Shown: one piece after another, positions 47,532-57,313 of the stretch
Numbering within the stretch: the stretch's first letter is position 1
How the letters are laid out: the number at the start of each line of letters is the position of its first letter
Source: Effusibacillus pohliae DSM 22757
GTDB taxonomy: Bacteria > Bacillota > Bacilli > Tumebacillales > Effusibacillaceae
NCBI RefSeq assembly: GCF_000376225.1
Contig: NZ_AQXL01000135.1
Location: 62,001 to 126,000 of the forward strand
Direction of reading: 5' to 3'
DNA length: 64,000 nucleotides
Notes under the pieces: model-generated
Database searches by the model: none
Seen by the model: the letters and a program-made list of their open reading frames with translations, nothing else
What the model was told of the DNA's origin: nothing
Translations under genes and position numbers: made by a program

Positions 47532-47623
47532 CCCCGGGAACGAAAGGGAGACTGTTTTCCAATGTGACGGGAAAGCCTGTAGCAGCCGGATGGAAACAGC
47601 GAAAATCGGTCGTGTCCGGAGGT

Positions 47624-47639
47624 TGGCACTGTTTTTGCT
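47624..47639 (+). promoter_or_regulatory. Sigma-54 promoter of acxABC
   Basis: TGGCACTGTTTTTGCT matches the -24/-12 consensus TGGCACN5TTGCW completely, with GG (47625-47626) and GC (47637-47638) ten bases apart. It lies 75 bases before acxA, and an enhancer-binding activator gene is at the far end of the cluster. Confidence 0.9.
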
Positions 47640-47712
47640 AGTTATTTAATGGCAGCAAGGGGTAGTCCTCTTGTGTCAGCCAATATTGTATTGAAGGGAG
47701 ATGAGTCACCAC

Positions 47713-49854
47713 ATGGCAAGCGTGAATGCGCAAATTCTCGCGATCGACGCCGGAGGCACCATGACGGACACCTTCATCATCGACGACAAGGGGGAATTTG
47801 TGGTCGGCAAAGCGCAGTCCACCCCCGATGATGAATCGATCGGCCTCCTGAACTCGGCGCGCGACGCCCTTTCCTATTGGGGCACGACCGTGGAAGAAGC
47901 TTTCCCCCAGCTGGTGGCAGGCGTGTATTCCGGGACGGCGATGCTCAATCGTTTGGTATCCCGCAAGGGGCGGCGCGTCGGACTGATTGTCAACAAGGGA
48001 ATGGAAGATTTTCACCGCATGGGCAGAGCAATCCAAGCTTATCTCGGGTACTCTTATTCGGACCGCCTGCATTTGAACACACACCGCTATGATCCCCCAC
48101 TGGTGCCGAGGGAGTTGACGCGCGGGGTTACCGAACGGGTGGATCTGTTCGGGAACGTCGTGATTCCACTCTATGAACATGAGGTGGAACAAGCGGTGGT
48201 CGATTTGCTGGATCAGGATGTGGAAGCGATCGTCATCAGCTTCCTTCACTCCTATAAGTACCCCGCGCATGAGCGCAAGGTTCGGGACATGGCGAAGGAA
48301 ATCATGAAAAAACGGGGGAAAGAGGTGCCGATTTTCGCCTCGGTCGATTACTATCCGCTGCGGAAAGAGTCGCACCGCACCAATACCACCATCATTGAGG
48401 CTTATGCGGCGGATCCTTCCCGCGAAACGCTGTCAAAGATCGATACGCGCATCAAGGAAAAAGGGGCCAGATTCGATCTGCGGGTCATGGCCAGCCACGG
48501 CGGAACGATCAGCTTTCAGGCGAATGAATTGGCCCGCACGCTGGTGTCAGGACCGATCGGCGGTGTTGTGGGGGCGAAATATTTGGGCGAGCATTTGGGC
48601 ATTCGCAATATCGCATGTTCCGATATTGGCGGGACCAGTTTTGACATGGCTCTGATCACGCAAGGGGATTTGAGCATCAATACCAGCCCGGACATGGCGC
48701 GCCTGGTTTTGTCGCTGCCGTTGGTCGCGATGGATACGGTGGGGGCCGGCGCCGGCAGCTTCGTCCGGATTGACCCAAACTTCAAGTCGATTACACTGGG
48801 ACCTGACAGCGCCGGATATCGGGTCGGCGTATGCAATCCGGCCGGCGGTATTGAAACCGTTACCGTATCCGACTGCCACGTCGTGCTCGGATTGATCAAT
48901 CCCGACAACTTTCTGGGAGGAGAGGTGAAACTGTTTCCGGAAAGAGCCTATCAGGCGGTCAAGGAACAGATTGCCGACCCGCTCGGCCTGAGCGTGGAGG
49001 ATGCCGCCTACGGGGTGATCGATCTGCTGGAGTCGCAGCTCCGCAATTACCTGGAATCGATGATTCTTGGCAAGGGCTACTCTCCATCCCAATATGTGTG
49101 TTTTTCGTACGGAGGGGGCGGACCGTTGCATACGGCGGGCTACACGAAAGGGCTTGGCTTCGAGGACATCCTGGTTCCGGCCTGGGCCGCGGGATTTTCC
49201 GCTTTCGGGTGCGGTGCCGCCGATTTCGAATACCGTTATGACAAAACGCTTGATATTAATGTAAGCGCTGTCGCGGACGAACAGGAAAAATTGAACGCGC
49301 TCACAGAGTTGCAACACGCTTGGCAGGAACTGATGGACAGAGTGGCCGACGAGTTTGAGAAAAACAGTTTCTCCCGCGACCAGGTCGAATTCCGCTTTTA
49401 TTTCCGGATGCAATATCAGGGGCAGCTGAACGATCTGGAAATCGAATCGCCGACCAAGGCGCTGCGAACGACCGAAGACTGGGAGGTGTTGGTCAGCGCT
49501 TTTGAAGAAACGTATAGTCGCGTGTACGCAAAAGCCGCCCGCTCCCCCGAACTGGGATATTCGGTCACCGGGGCGATTGTCCGCGGGATCGTGGAAGTGC
49601 CGAAGCCGAAAATTCCGGAAGAGCCGCTGTGCGGCGAGAATCCTCCGGCGGACGCGTACCTTGGAACCCGCAATGTCTATTGGAAAGGAGAGTGGGTGAA
49701 GGCCGACATCTGGGAAATGGAAAAATTGAAAGCGGGGAACCGGATCAAGGGGTTTGCCATTCTGGAATCGTCCGCCACAACGTTTGTCATTCCGCCGGGT
49801 TATGAGACGTATCTGGATCAACACCGCATTTTCCACCTGAAGGAACCCAAGTGA
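47713..49854 (+). CDS. acxA: Acetone carboxylase beta subunit (hydantoinase A family)
   Basis: ASKHA-fold ATP-binding subunit, 713 residues from ATG 47713. Opening phosphate loop AIDAGGTMTDTF, Gly-rich SGPIGGVVGAKYLG, SDIGGTSFDMALI and FSYGGGGPLHTAGY are the HyuA/OplA signatures. In acetone carboxylase this subunit phosphorylates acetone and bicarbonate, which the alpha subunit joins to acetoacetate with ATP going to AMP. GAAGGGAG is 12 bases before 47713; ATG 47701 abuts it. First gene of a three-gene operon with the matching gamma subunit, which is what separates it from oxoprolinase or hydantoinase. Confidence 0.93.
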   Translation: MASVNAQILAIDAGGTMTDTFIIDDKGEFVVGKAQSTPDDESIGLLNSARDALSYWGTTVEEAFPQLVAGVYSGTAMLNRLVSRKGRRVGLIVNKGMEDFHRMGRAIQAYLGYSYSDRLHLNTHRYDPPLVPRELTRGVTERVDLFGNVVIPLYEHEVEQAVVDLLDQDVEAIVISFLHSYKYPAHERKVRDMAKEIMKKRGKEVPIFASVDYYPLRKESHRTNTTIIEAYAADPSRETLSKIDTRIKEKGARFDLRVMASHGGTISFQANELARTLVSGPIGGVVGAKYLGEHLGIRNIACSDIGGTSFDMALITQGDLSINTSPDMARLVLSLPLVAMDTVGAGAGSFVRIDPNFKSITLGPDSAGYRVGVCNPAGGIETVTVSDCHVVLGLINPDNFLGGEVKLFPERAYQAVKEQIADPLGLSVEDAAYGVIDLLESQLRNYLESMILGKGYSPSQYVCFSYGGGGPLHTAGYTKGLGFEDILVPAWAAGFSAFGCGAADFEYRYDKTLDINVSAVADEQEKLNALTELQHAWQELMDRVADEFEKNSFSRDQVEFRFYFRMQYQGQLNDLEIESPTKALRTTEDWEVLVSAFEETYSRVYAKAARSPELGYSVTGAIVRGIVEVPKPKIPEEPLCGENPPADAYLGTRNVYWKGEWVKADIWEMEKLKAGNRIKGFAILESSATTFVIPPGYETYLDQHRIFHLKEPK

Positions 49855-49907
49855 GCCGCAAACCGTTTTCCAGGTTTGCCTGAGAAAAATTGGAGGAGGG
49901 GTTGCAA

Positions 49908-52187
49908 GTGGCGATTTTGGAGAATGAATTGGGAGTTCGGTTGACCGCCCGCCGTCCGATCGGTTGGAATGGAAAAACGCTCAAACAAATGAGGGAAGAA
50001 GTTGACCGGCTCAGCCGTGAAACCGGCTGCTACGCCGGATTGAAAGAATTGCCGTTCAAAGAATCGAATCCGATTCGGTACGAAAAAATATTTGCGAAAC
50101 TGCGCGGCGGCGTGGTTCACGCCCGCGAGACGGCCAAGCGGGTGGCCGCCTCCCCGATCGTCGAGCAGGAAGGGGAATTGTGTTTCACCCTGTATACGCC
50201 GGAAGCGGATTCGATCGTGACCTCCACGGGCATCATCATCCACGTGGGTACGATGGGCGCCGCGATCAAGTACATGATCAAAAACGATTACGAAGAAAAT
50301 CCGGGAATCGAACCGGGCGATATCTTCTGCAACAACGACTGTCAGATCGGCAACGTCCACCCTTGCGACGTGCACACGATCGTGCCGATTTTCTGGGGAG
50401 AGGAACTGGTTGGCTGGGTAGGCGGCGTCACCCACGTGATCGACGTCGGGGCCACCGCTCCCGGCAGCATGACGGTCGGTCCCGTAACTCGATACGATGA
50501 CGGATATCAGGTGGCCTGCCGGAAAATCGGCAAAAACGACATTTTGTTGCGAGATTGGCTGATCGAAAGCCAGCGTTCCGTGCGCACCACCAAGTACTGG
50601 CTGCTGGATGAGCGGACCCGCGTCGCCGGCTGCCATATGATCCGCGATTTGGTGCTGCAGATCATCGAGGAGGAGGGTATTGACGCCTATAAACAATTCA
50701 TCCGGGAAGTGATCGAGGACGGGCGCCGGGGGTTTATCAACCAGGTGAAGTCGATGACCATTCCGGGCAAGTACCGCGGCGTTTCGTTTGTCGATGTTCC
50801 CTACAAACATCTCGATGTGCCGCCGTATGCCCGCCTCAACACCATCATGCACGCCCCGTCCGAAATGACGATTCACAAGGACGGAAAATTGGAAATCGAC
50901 TTTGAAGGAGTCAACCGCTGGGGATGGCACAGCTATAACGCGACACCGGTTTCGATCACCAGCGGAATCTGGGTGATGCTGTCACAAACCTTGATCCCGA
51001 ACGACCGGGTCAACGACGGAGCCTATTACGCTAGCAGATTTGGACTTCCCTATGGTTCCTGGCTGAATCCGGACGACATCCGCACCGCCCACAGCTATGC
51101 CTGGCATTTCCTTGTTTCCGCGTGGAGCCCGTTGTGGCGGTCGCTTAGCCGAACCTATTTTGCCCGCGGTTACCTGGAAGAAGTGAACGCGGGGAATGCG
51201 AACACCAGCAACTGGTTGCAGGGCGGCGGGTACAATCAGTTTAACGAAAACCATGCGGTCAACAGTTTTGAATCGGCAGCTGAAGGAGTCGGTGCGAGTG
51301 CGGTCAAGGACGGGATCGATCACGCGGCGGCCGTGTGGAATCCCGAAGGAGACATGGGGGATATGGAAATCTGGGAGCTGGCCGAACCGCTGTTGTATCT
51401 CGGGAGAACGATCAAGCCGAACACGGGAGGGTACGGAAAGTACCGAGGCGGAAACGGGTACGAAACCTTGCGGATGGTATGGGGTGCCAAAGATTGGACC
51501 ATGTTTTTCATGGGCAATGGCTACATGAGCAGCGATTGCGGTCTGATGGGAGGATATCCGGCAGCGTCGGGATACCGTTTTGAAGCACATGGGACAAACA
51601 TCAAGGAATTGATCGAAAAGCGGCTCCCTCTGCCGTTGGGGGGAGATCCGGATCCCGGCGATCCGAAATATGAAAAACTGATCGAGGCGAAAGAAATCAA
51701 GCGGGACAAACAGGCGATCACGACGGAAACGATTTTTGAAAATTACGACTTGTATCTGAATTACCTGCGTGGAGGCCCCGGTTTCGGCGACCCGCTTGAG
51801 AGAAATCCGAAAGCGGTGGAAACAGATCTCAACGACGGGCACCTGTTGCCAAAGTATGCGGAAAAAGTGTATGGCGCCGTCATTTCCCGGGACGAAAAAG
51901 GACGCTGGGTGGTCGACGCGGCGAAGACCGAACAGCGCCGTGCCGAAATCCGGAAAGAGCGGATCAAGCGTGGAAAACCCACACGCGAATGGATGAAGCA
52001 AGAGAGGAAGCGGATTTTGAACAAACAGGCCGCGATTCAAGTTCGTCACATGTACGCCAGCAGTTTTGCCTTAAGCGAGAAGTTTACCAACGAGTTTCGT
52101 CAATTCTGGAACCTGCCCGAAGATTGGATCATCAAGGAAAACGAACTGGAAATCCCGGTATTCGGGGCCCGCAATCAAATCCAATAA
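49908..52187 (+). CDS. acxB: Acetone carboxylase alpha subunit (hydantoinase B family)
   Basis: 759-residue Mn-dependent carboxylation subunit. HyuB-like segments: GDIFCNNDCQIGNVHPCDVHTIVPIFWGEE broken by conserved Asp and His, VTHVIDVGATAPGSM and GGYPAASGYRF. Its size and pairing with acxA and acxC are as in Xanthobacter acetone carboxylase. Start is GTG 49908 with GGAGGAGGGG six bases ahead; the TTG at 49890 is less likely. Lies 53 bases behind acxA. Confidence 0.92.
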   Translation: MAILENELGVRLTARRPIGWNGKTLKQMREEVDRLSRETGCYAGLKELPFKESNPIRYEKIFAKLRGGVVHARETAKRVAASPIVEQEGELCFTLYTPEADSIVTSTGIIIHVGTMGAAIKYMIKNDYEENPGIEPGDIFCNNDCQIGNVHPCDVHTIVPIFWGEELVGWVGGVTHVIDVGATAPGSMTVGPVTRYDDGYQVACRKIGKNDILLRDWLIESQRSVRTTKYWLLDERTRVAGCHMIRDLVLQIIEEEGIDAYKQFIREVIEDGRRGFINQVKSMTIPGKYRGVSFVDVPYKHLDVPPYARLNTIMHAPSEMTIHKDGKLEIDFEGVNRWGWHSYNATPVSITSGIWVMLSQTLIPNDRVNDGAYYASRFGLPYGSWLNPDDIRTAHSYAWHFLVSAWSPLWRSLSRTYFARGYLEEVNAGNANTSNWLQGGGYNQFNENHAVNSFESAAEGVGASAVKDGIDHAAAVWNPEGDMGDMEIWELAEPLLYLGRTIKPNTGGYGKYRGGNGYETLRMVWGAKDWTMFFMGNGYMSSDCGLMGGYPAASGYRFEAHGTNIKELIEKRLPLPLGGDPDPGDPKYEKLIEAKEIKRDKQAITTETIFENYDLYLNYLRGGPGFGDPLERNPKAVETDLNDGHLLPKYAEKVYGAVISRDEKGRWVVDAAKTEQRRAEIRKERIKRGKPTREWMKQERKRILNKQAAIQVRHMYASSFALSEKFTNEFRQFWNLPEDWIIKENELEIPVFGARNQIQ

Positions 52188-52213
52188 AACATTACAGGCA
52201 GGGAGGTTGCATC

Positions 52214-52720
52214 ATGGCCAAATATGACAAAAAAACGATAGAAGAACTGATCGACGGCACGATTGATTTTTTCAAGCTGAAGGAAATGCTTTCCAACTTT
52301 AAGGATCCCGAGCGGTTTGACACATATCTCGGCATCTTGCAGGAAAGGGTCCCGTGGGAGGACCGTATTCTCCTCCCAGCCGGCCTGCACTTGTACATTG
52401 TGCAGAAAGAAAATGGCGACCGCATTGTGAAGTGCGACTGCGGCCACGAATTTTGCGACTATCGGGACAACTGGAAACTGCATGCGCTGATTTACGTCCG
52501 GGATACGGAAGAGAAGCTGGAAGAGCTGTATCCCAAACTGCTGGCTCCGGATCCCGAATGGCAGGTGATTCGGGAATATTACTGTCCCTCTTGCGGCGTG
52601 CAGTTAGAGGTGGAAAACGTGACTCCCTGGTACCCGGTGATCAAGGATTTCGAACCCGATATCGACGCGTTTTATGAAGAATGGCTGGGACGCCCTGCGC
52701 CGCGGCCGCAGGCGGGGTAG
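52214..52720 (+). CDS. acxC: Acetone carboxylase gamma subunit
   Basis: 168-residue small subunit. Two zinc-binding cysteine pairs are visible, KCDCGHEFCDYRDNWK and YYCPSCGVQLEVE, the hallmark of the AcxC family. It completes the alpha2beta2gamma2 enzyme. GGGAGG precedes ATG 52214. A strong bidirectional terminator follows. Confidence 0.93.
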   Translation: MAKYDKKTIEELIDGTIDFFKLKEMLSNFKDPERFDTYLGILQERVPWEDRILLPAGLHLYIVQKENGDRIVKCDCGHEFCDYRDNWKLHALIYVRDTEEKLEELYPKLLAPDPEWQVIREYYCPSCGVQLEVENVTPWYPVIKDFEPDIDAFYEEWLGRPAPRPQAG

Positions 52721-52733
52721 GAAACAAACAGGA

Positions 52734-52767
52734 AAAAGCGACGATCTTGCCACAGATCGTCGCTTTT
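52734..52767. terminator. Bidirectional terminator between acxC and acxR
   Basis: AAAAGCGACGATC (52734-52746) pairs perfectly over 13 bases with GATCGTCGCTTTT (52755-52767). A run of A on one side and T on the other lets it serve both convergent genes. Confidence 0.92.
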
Positions 52768-52778
52768 CTGTAAAGCGC

Positions 52779-54704
52779 TTACAGTAGGTTGTATTTTTTC
52801 ATTTTTCTGTATAATGTGGTGCGAGCAATCTTGCAGCGCCTCGCGATTTCTGACAGGTTTCCGTTTGTCTCCTGGTACAATTGATAAAGCAGCTTTTTTT
52901 CTTCCTGTTCCAAGGGAGACTTCGAGCGGTTCACAAGGGTAAACATATGATTGGGCAAATCGGACAACTGAATGCGCTCTCTGTCGGCAAACAGTACGGC
53001 ATGCTCGATCGCGTTTTCCAGTTCCCTGATATTTCCGGGCCAATGGTATTCGCGAAGGAAAGACAACACTGCATCATCGGCGCCGACCACCTGCTTGCCA
53101 TGCTTTTTGGCAAACTTTTCAATAAAGTGGCCGCATAACACAAGCACATCATCCCCTCGTTCCCGCAGCGGAGGAAGCGCCAGTTGGACAACATTCAGCC
53201 GGTAAAAAAGATCGGATCGAAATCTCCCTTCTTTAACCAGTTTGTCCAGATTTTGATTGGTGGCGGCGATAATTCGCACATCAACCGGAACCGGTTTGGA
53301 TGCTCCCAGGCGGACGATTTCTTTTTCCTGCAAAACGCGCAGCAAGAAAACTTGCAAATCAAGCGGCATTTCACCGATTTCATCAAGAAATAATGTCCCG
53401 CCGTCCGCTTCTTCAAATTTTCCCGTTTTGCCTTTCGGATTGCCGCCCGTGAAGGTGCCGGCATCATAACCAAACAACTCGCTGGCGATCAGCTCCTTCG
53501 GGACAGCTCCGCAATTAATCGCTACAAAAGGAGCTCGGTGTCGTGGACTCGCACGATGGATCGCTCTGGCGAACCGTTCTTTGCCGGTGCCGCTTTCTCC
53601 TGTGATTAACACAGGGACATTGGTGGGGGCGACGATTTGGCTCTTGGAAATGATGTTCTTCAGCGCTTTCGATTCGCCGATGATCCCAGACCAATGATTT
53701 GCAGGCGGAGTGAGTGAGCGGTGTTGTGTTTTATTATTATGAAGATGCAGAAGGAAACCGACTCTTGTATGATTCCATACAATGGGTTCGATTGAAACGG
53801 TCAATTGCCGAGCAGGGAGGAAAGCTTCCGTTTGCGCGTCGGTGAGGCTGAGCAGGGTCGACTTCAACTGGTTCATGTCTGACAGCGTCCAAAAATCGCG
53901 CCTGTCTTCCATTTGCAAAAGGGAAAATGCGGTCGAAGTCGCGGCAACAACTTGCAAAGTTTCGTCCAGTAGCAAAATCGGGCCATTTTTCGATTTTTCC
54001 ACCGCCTGTATAAAATGGGCCTGCAGATGATGGCGCATTTCCAGGGAGACTCTACGAAACCGCTTCTCAATCGTTTTGGCCGTCATTACCGCAATCCCCA
54101 GGGAATGGGGTTGGGCAACATCGCTGGGACCGGTCAAGTCGACCACGCCCAACAATTGTCCGGTTAATGGATCTTCGATTGGGGCAGCTGAACAGACCCA
54201 AGGATGGCATCCTTCACAAAAATGCTCATAGGAAAAAATCTGGATTGGTTGTTTTGTCTCAAGACAGGTCCCGATCGCATTGGTTCCGGCAGCTGCTTCG
54301 CTCCAGTCGGAGCCCTGCACAAAATTCATGCGCTCCGCTTTCTGCAAAATCTTGCGTTCTCCCTGCAAATGAATAATCCTTCCTTTGTTGTCGCAGAGGG
54401 TGATCAAATGCTGGGTGCCATCGATTTCCCGGGCCAAATCCCGAAGGATGGGCAGAGAAATCTGGTAGAGGTGAGATTGCTTCACCCAGTCGACCAATTG
54501 ATCGTCGGTCAGCACGATGGAGGTTTGTTTTTGCCGGGGATTGACGCCCAGCGTTTGACAGCGCTTCCATGACTGATATACAAGATTGCGCATCCGTTGC
54601 GGTTCACGCTTTTCGAAGACAAAGCGACTCCACATCGCTTCCAGATCCTTTATCTCTTTATGTATGTCGCTGATTGAGCGAATAGCTATATTCGGATTCC
54701 CCAT
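52779..54704 (-). CDS. acxR: Sigma-54-dependent activator AcxR (AcoR-like)
   Basis: 641-residue enhancer-binding protein: an N-terminal GAF-type sensor (about 60-200) with [14 protein letters not shown] and [14 protein letters not shown], a PAS-like middle, an AAA+ domain with Walker A GESGTGKE and Walker [13 protein letters not shown], and a Fis-type helix-turn-helix at the end. The sigma-54-contacting loop reads GTFTGG rather than GAFTGA. Convergent with acxABC, whose promoter is sigma-54 type, so it is the obvious activator, responding to acetone or a related compound. A GGGGGGATC element precedes the ATG. Confidence 0.92.
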   Translation of the reverse strand: MGNPNIAIRSISDIHKEIKDLEAMWSRFVFEKREPQRMRNLVYQSWKRCQTLGVNPRQKQTSIVLTDDQLVDWVKQSHLYQISLPILRDLAREIDGTQHLITLCDNKGRIIHLQGERKILQKAERMNFVQGSDWSEAAAGTNAIGTCLETKQPIQIFSYEHFCEGCHPWVCSAAPIEDPLTGQLLGVVDLTGPSDVAQPHSLGIAVMTAKTIEKRFRRVSLEMRHHLQAHFIQAVEKSKNGPILLLDETLQVVAATSTAFSLLQMEDRRDFWTLSDMNQLKSTLLSLTDAQTEAFLPARQLTVSIEPIVWNHTRVGFLLHLHNNKTQHRSLTPPANHWSGIIGESKALKNIISKSQIVAPTNVPVLITGESGTGKERFARAIHRASPRHRAPFVAINCGAVPKELIASELFGYDAGTFTGGNPKGKTGKFEEADGGTLFLDEIGEMPLDLQVFLLRVLQEKEIVRLGASKPVPVDVRIIAATNQNLDKLVKEGRFRSDLFYRLNVVQLALPPLRERGDDVLVLCGHFIEKFAKKHGKQVVGADDAVLSFLREYHWPGNIRELENAIEHAVLFADRERIQLSDLPNHMFTLVNRSKSPLEQEEKKLLYQLYQETNGNLSEIARRCKIARTTLYRKMKKYNLL

Positions 54705-54729
54705 AACGATCCCCCCAAAACGGAACGAT

Positions 54730-54748
54730 CAGTTACAACTGTATTATA
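54730..54748 (-). promoter_or_regulatory. acxR promoter with autoregulatory palindrome
   Basis: On the minus strand a perfect TATAAT (54748-54743) follows a GTTGCA-like -35. CAGTT-AC-AACTG (54730-54741), containing the acx half-site TACAACTG, sits on the expected start site, so AcxR may repress its own sigma-A promoter. Confidence 0.6.
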
Positions 54749-54877
54749 ACAAAATTTGAACAATTGCAACACCTGATTTTCTTACAGTACTTTCGCATTA
54801 ATGACTTCGCCCGGCCTGAGTCGCCACGAAAACGTATCAAGGAAAAGAGACGGAACAAAATTTTCTGGAAAAAGATA

Positions 54878-54927
54878 TTGACTGCTGACGTGTCCTTTTA
54901 CTAAAATACAATTAATCGAAACGTTTC
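54878..54927 (+). promoter_or_regulatory. Promoter and operator of the LacI-family regulator
   Basis: TTGACT (54878-54883), 18 bases, TAAAAT (54902-54907). The palindrome GAAACGTTTC (54918-54927) lies at about +5 to +14, a classical position for autorepression by a LacI-type protein. It is also close to a catabolite-response element. Confidence 0.75.
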
Positions 54928-54950
54928 AATACGAAAGATAGGTGGTGAGT

Positions 54951-55964
54951 ATGGCAACGATCAAAGATGTGGCGAAATTGGCGGGGGTTGCGGTATCCAC
55001 GGCATCGTACGCCCTCAACAACAGCGGTCTCGTAAGTTCCGATACCAGAAAGAAAGTGCTGGATGCGGCGAGAAGATTGAACTATCAACCGAGCGGAATC
55101 GCCAGGGATTTGAAATCAAACAAAACCAATACGGTTGGTTTGATCCTGCCCGATCTGTCGGGGCCGTTCTATTCCGAATTGATCAAAGGAATCCAGGATG
55201 TAACAATTGCAAACGGTTACGACCTGATTGCGGTCAGCTCGATTGGCGGAAAAAACAGTACAGCCGCAAAGTTTTTGAAGGAAAAACGAGCGGATGGAGT
55301 CATCATACTCGCATCCAACATCGACGAAAACCTGATCAGCGACGCTGCAAGAAAAGATATGCCGGTTGTTTTGCTCGATAAACGGATTGAAGCAGAGTAT
55401 GTCTTAAATATTCAGGTCGACAATGAAGGCGGAGCTTACAAGGCTGTTGAGCATCTTGTTTCTTTGGGGAGGAATGAAATCGCTTACTTAAGCGGCCCCA
55501 GTAATTCATTCGATAATTCGAAACGTTTCGAGGGGTACAAAAAGGCTTTGCGGGATCACGGAATTCCGTTTTCAGGCCATCTTTTGTACCAGGGGAATTT
55601 TACAAAAGAGGGAGGGAATCATGCGGCCAAGTTGATGCTTCTGCAAAACAGATTGCCGGAAGCGATATTCGCTGCCAATGATGAGATGGCGATCGGGGCG
55701 ATGGAGGTATTGAAGCAGGCAGGAATAAACATCGGGCAGGAGATTGCGATTGTCGGGTTTGACGATATTCAGCTGGCCGAATATGTGCAACCGCCGCTTA
55801 CAACCATTCGCCAGCCGATGCGAGAGATGGGATCGCTGGCGGCGCAACAGATTTTCAGGGCACTCAATGGCGATTTTTCATCCAATTTTATTCTGTTGGA
55901 AACAGAGTTGATCATCCGCGAATCATGCGGCGGCAAACAACTGAATAAGCAGATGCCCAGGTGA
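54951..55964 (+). CDS. LacI-family transcription regulator
   Basis: 337 residues. N-terminal LacI helix-turn-helix (TIKDVAKLAGVAVSTASYALN) and hinge helix, then a periplasmic-binding-protein-like effector domain (VGLILPDLSGPFYSELIKGI, DNEGGAYKAVEHL). Probably represses the following transport and glycosidase genes until a sugar from the transported oligosaccharide is bound. ATG 54951 has GATAGGTGGTGAG upstream. The effector is unknown. Confidence 0.92.
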   Translation: MATIKDVAKLAGVAVSTASYALNNSGLVSSDTRKKVLDAARRLNYQPSGIARDLKSNKTNTVGLILPDLSGPFYSELIKGIQDVTIANGYDLIAVSSIGGKNSTAAKFLKEKRADGVIILASNIDENLISDAARKDMPVVLLDKRIEAEYVLNIQVDNEGGAYKAVEHLVSLGRNEIAYLSGPSNSFDNSKRFEGYKKALRDHGIPFSGHLLYQGNFTKEGGNHAAKLMLLQNRLPEAIFAANDEMAIGAMEVLKQAGINIGQEIAIVGFDDIQLAEYVQPPLTTIRQPMREMGSLAAQQIFRALNGDFSSNFILLETELIIRESCGGKQLNKQMPR

Positions 55965-55986
55965 AATAAAAGGGGGAACCGTAGCG

Positions 55987-57261
55987 ATGAGAATGGGGAA
56001 ATGGATTCATTGGTGGCTCACGGCTTTGTTGATGTTCACTGTCGCGGTTGCTGGATGTTCCAAAAATACTGATGGCTCGAATCAACCAAATGCGGCCGGT
56101 AATGAGAAAAATCCAATCGTTTTGAAAGTATGGGCGATGGGCGAAGAGGGAAAGATTTTGCCCCAGATGGCAAAAAAATTTGAAGCTCAAAACCCCGGTG
56201 TTCAGGTGGAAGTCCAGGCGATTCCTTGGGATGTCGCCTATAACAAACTGATGACGGCGGTTGCTTCGAAAACAGGACCAGATGTGGTTCAGTTGGGAAC
56301 GACCTGGGTACCTGAATTTGCAAGTTCCGGGTCGCTGGCGGATCTCACACCGTATTTTGCCCAATATCCCGAACTGAAACCAGAAAACTATTACGAAGGT
56401 TCTGTGAAGACAGTGAAATATAATGATCAGATTGTCGGCGTGCCGTGGTATGTCGATACCCGCGTCTTGTTCTATCGTACGGACCTATTAAAAGAAATCG
56501 GGTATGACCATCCTCCGAAAACATGGGATGAACTGAAGGATGCGGCGGTCAAATTGGCGAAACGCGGGCAGGGAAAATACGGAATCGATTTTTCGCCGAA
56601 AGACCAGTTGGCGGTCTATATGCTAGCGTGGCAAAATGGGGCGAAGTTAATCGACGAGAATGGAAATCCGCAGTTTAACAGCAAGGAATTCGCGGAAGCC
56701 GTAAAGTATTATAGCAGCTTTTTTACAGGTGGAGCGGCACCTGCAACGGCTGATCAGAATCTCGACCTCTTCCAGGCTTTCAAACAGGGGATCAAGCCTA
56801 TGTTTGTCAGTGGACCCTGGATGGTAACTCTGTTAAACAAGCAATTGCCTGATCTAAAAGGAAAATGGGCGACAGCCGTTCTGCCCGGAAATCAGACGAA
56901 CACTTCGTTTGTTGGCGGCTCCAATCTTTCGGTTTTCAATTTTTCTAAAAATAAAGACGATTCTGTTAAATTTATCGCCTTTATGAGCAAGCCGGAAAAC
57001 CAGCTCGAATGGTTTAACATTTCAACCGACCTGCCTGCCCATCAACAAGCATGGAAAGATTCGAAGCTCAAAGATGATCCAATTCTAGCAACATTTGGCG
57101 AACAGCTGAAAAATGCCCAATCTACGCCTCTGATCAAAAATTGGACTGCCATTGAAAAGGCGACCGCGGACGCTTTGGAGAAGATCATCGTCGGGAAACA
57201 GGATATCCAATCCACGCTGGATCAGTTGAATGAACAAGTGAAAGCCAATATGAAAAAATAA
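55987..57261 (+). CDS. Sugar ABC transporter substrate-binding lipoprotein
   Basis: CUT1-type solute-binding protein, 424 residues. Signal with lipobox VAVAGC (lipidated Cys near 24), then the usual VLKVWAMGEEGK start, DVVQLGTTWVPEF and a GPWMVTLL ligand loop. Should capture an oligosaccharide outside the membrane for the two permeases. GGGGGAACC precedes the ATG. Ligand is inferred from the neighbouring GH2 and GH35 enzymes: a beta-galactoside or beta-mannoside is the best guess. Confidence 0.9.
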   Translation: MRMGKWIHWWLTALLMFTVAVAGCSKNTDGSNQPNAAGNEKNPIVLKVWAMGEEGKILPQMAKKFEAQNPGVQVEVQAIPWDVAYNKLMTAVASKTGPDVVQLGTTWVPEFASSGSLADLTPYFAQYPELKPENYYEGSVKTVKYNDQIVGVPWYVDTRVLFYRTDLLKEIGYDHPPKTWDELKDAAVKLAKRGQGKYGIDFSPKDQLAVYMLAWQNGAKLIDENGNPQFNSKEFAEAVKYYSSFFTGGAAPATADQNLDLFQAFKQGIKPMFVSGPWMVTLLNKQLPDLKGKWATAVLPGNQTNTSFVGGSNLSVFNFSKNKDDSVKFIAFMSKPENQLEWFNISTDLPAHQQAWKDSKLKDDPILATFGEQLKNAQSTPLIKNWTAIEKATADALEKIIVGKQDIQSTLDQLNEQVKANMKK

Positions 57262-57275
57262 TCTGAAAAATGGGA

Positions 57276-57300
57276 CTCCCCCCTACTTCGGTAGGGGGAG
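57276..57300 (+). other. Intercistronic UUCG hairpin
   Basis: CTCCCCC-CTAC and GTAGGGGGAG close over a cUUCGg tetraloop. There is no T run, and a ribosome site follows at once, so it is more likely an mRNA-stabilising element that keeps the binding protein more abundant than the permeases. Confidence 0.75.
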
Positions 57301-57313
57301 AGGAGGTGATTCA

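Noticed and set aside
48547-49836. A 430-codon minus-strand open frame opposite acxA
   Set aside because: No start signal, no recognisable domain, and acxA on the other strand has full family motifs.
55520-55529. Further copies of the LacI operator GAAACGTTTC inside the regulator gene (55520), the GH35 gene (61864) and ruvX (42513)
   Set aside because: The string arises easily from common codons such as GAA ACG TTT, and one copy is in unrelated ruvX, so intragenic copies are probably chance. Only the promoter copy is kept.
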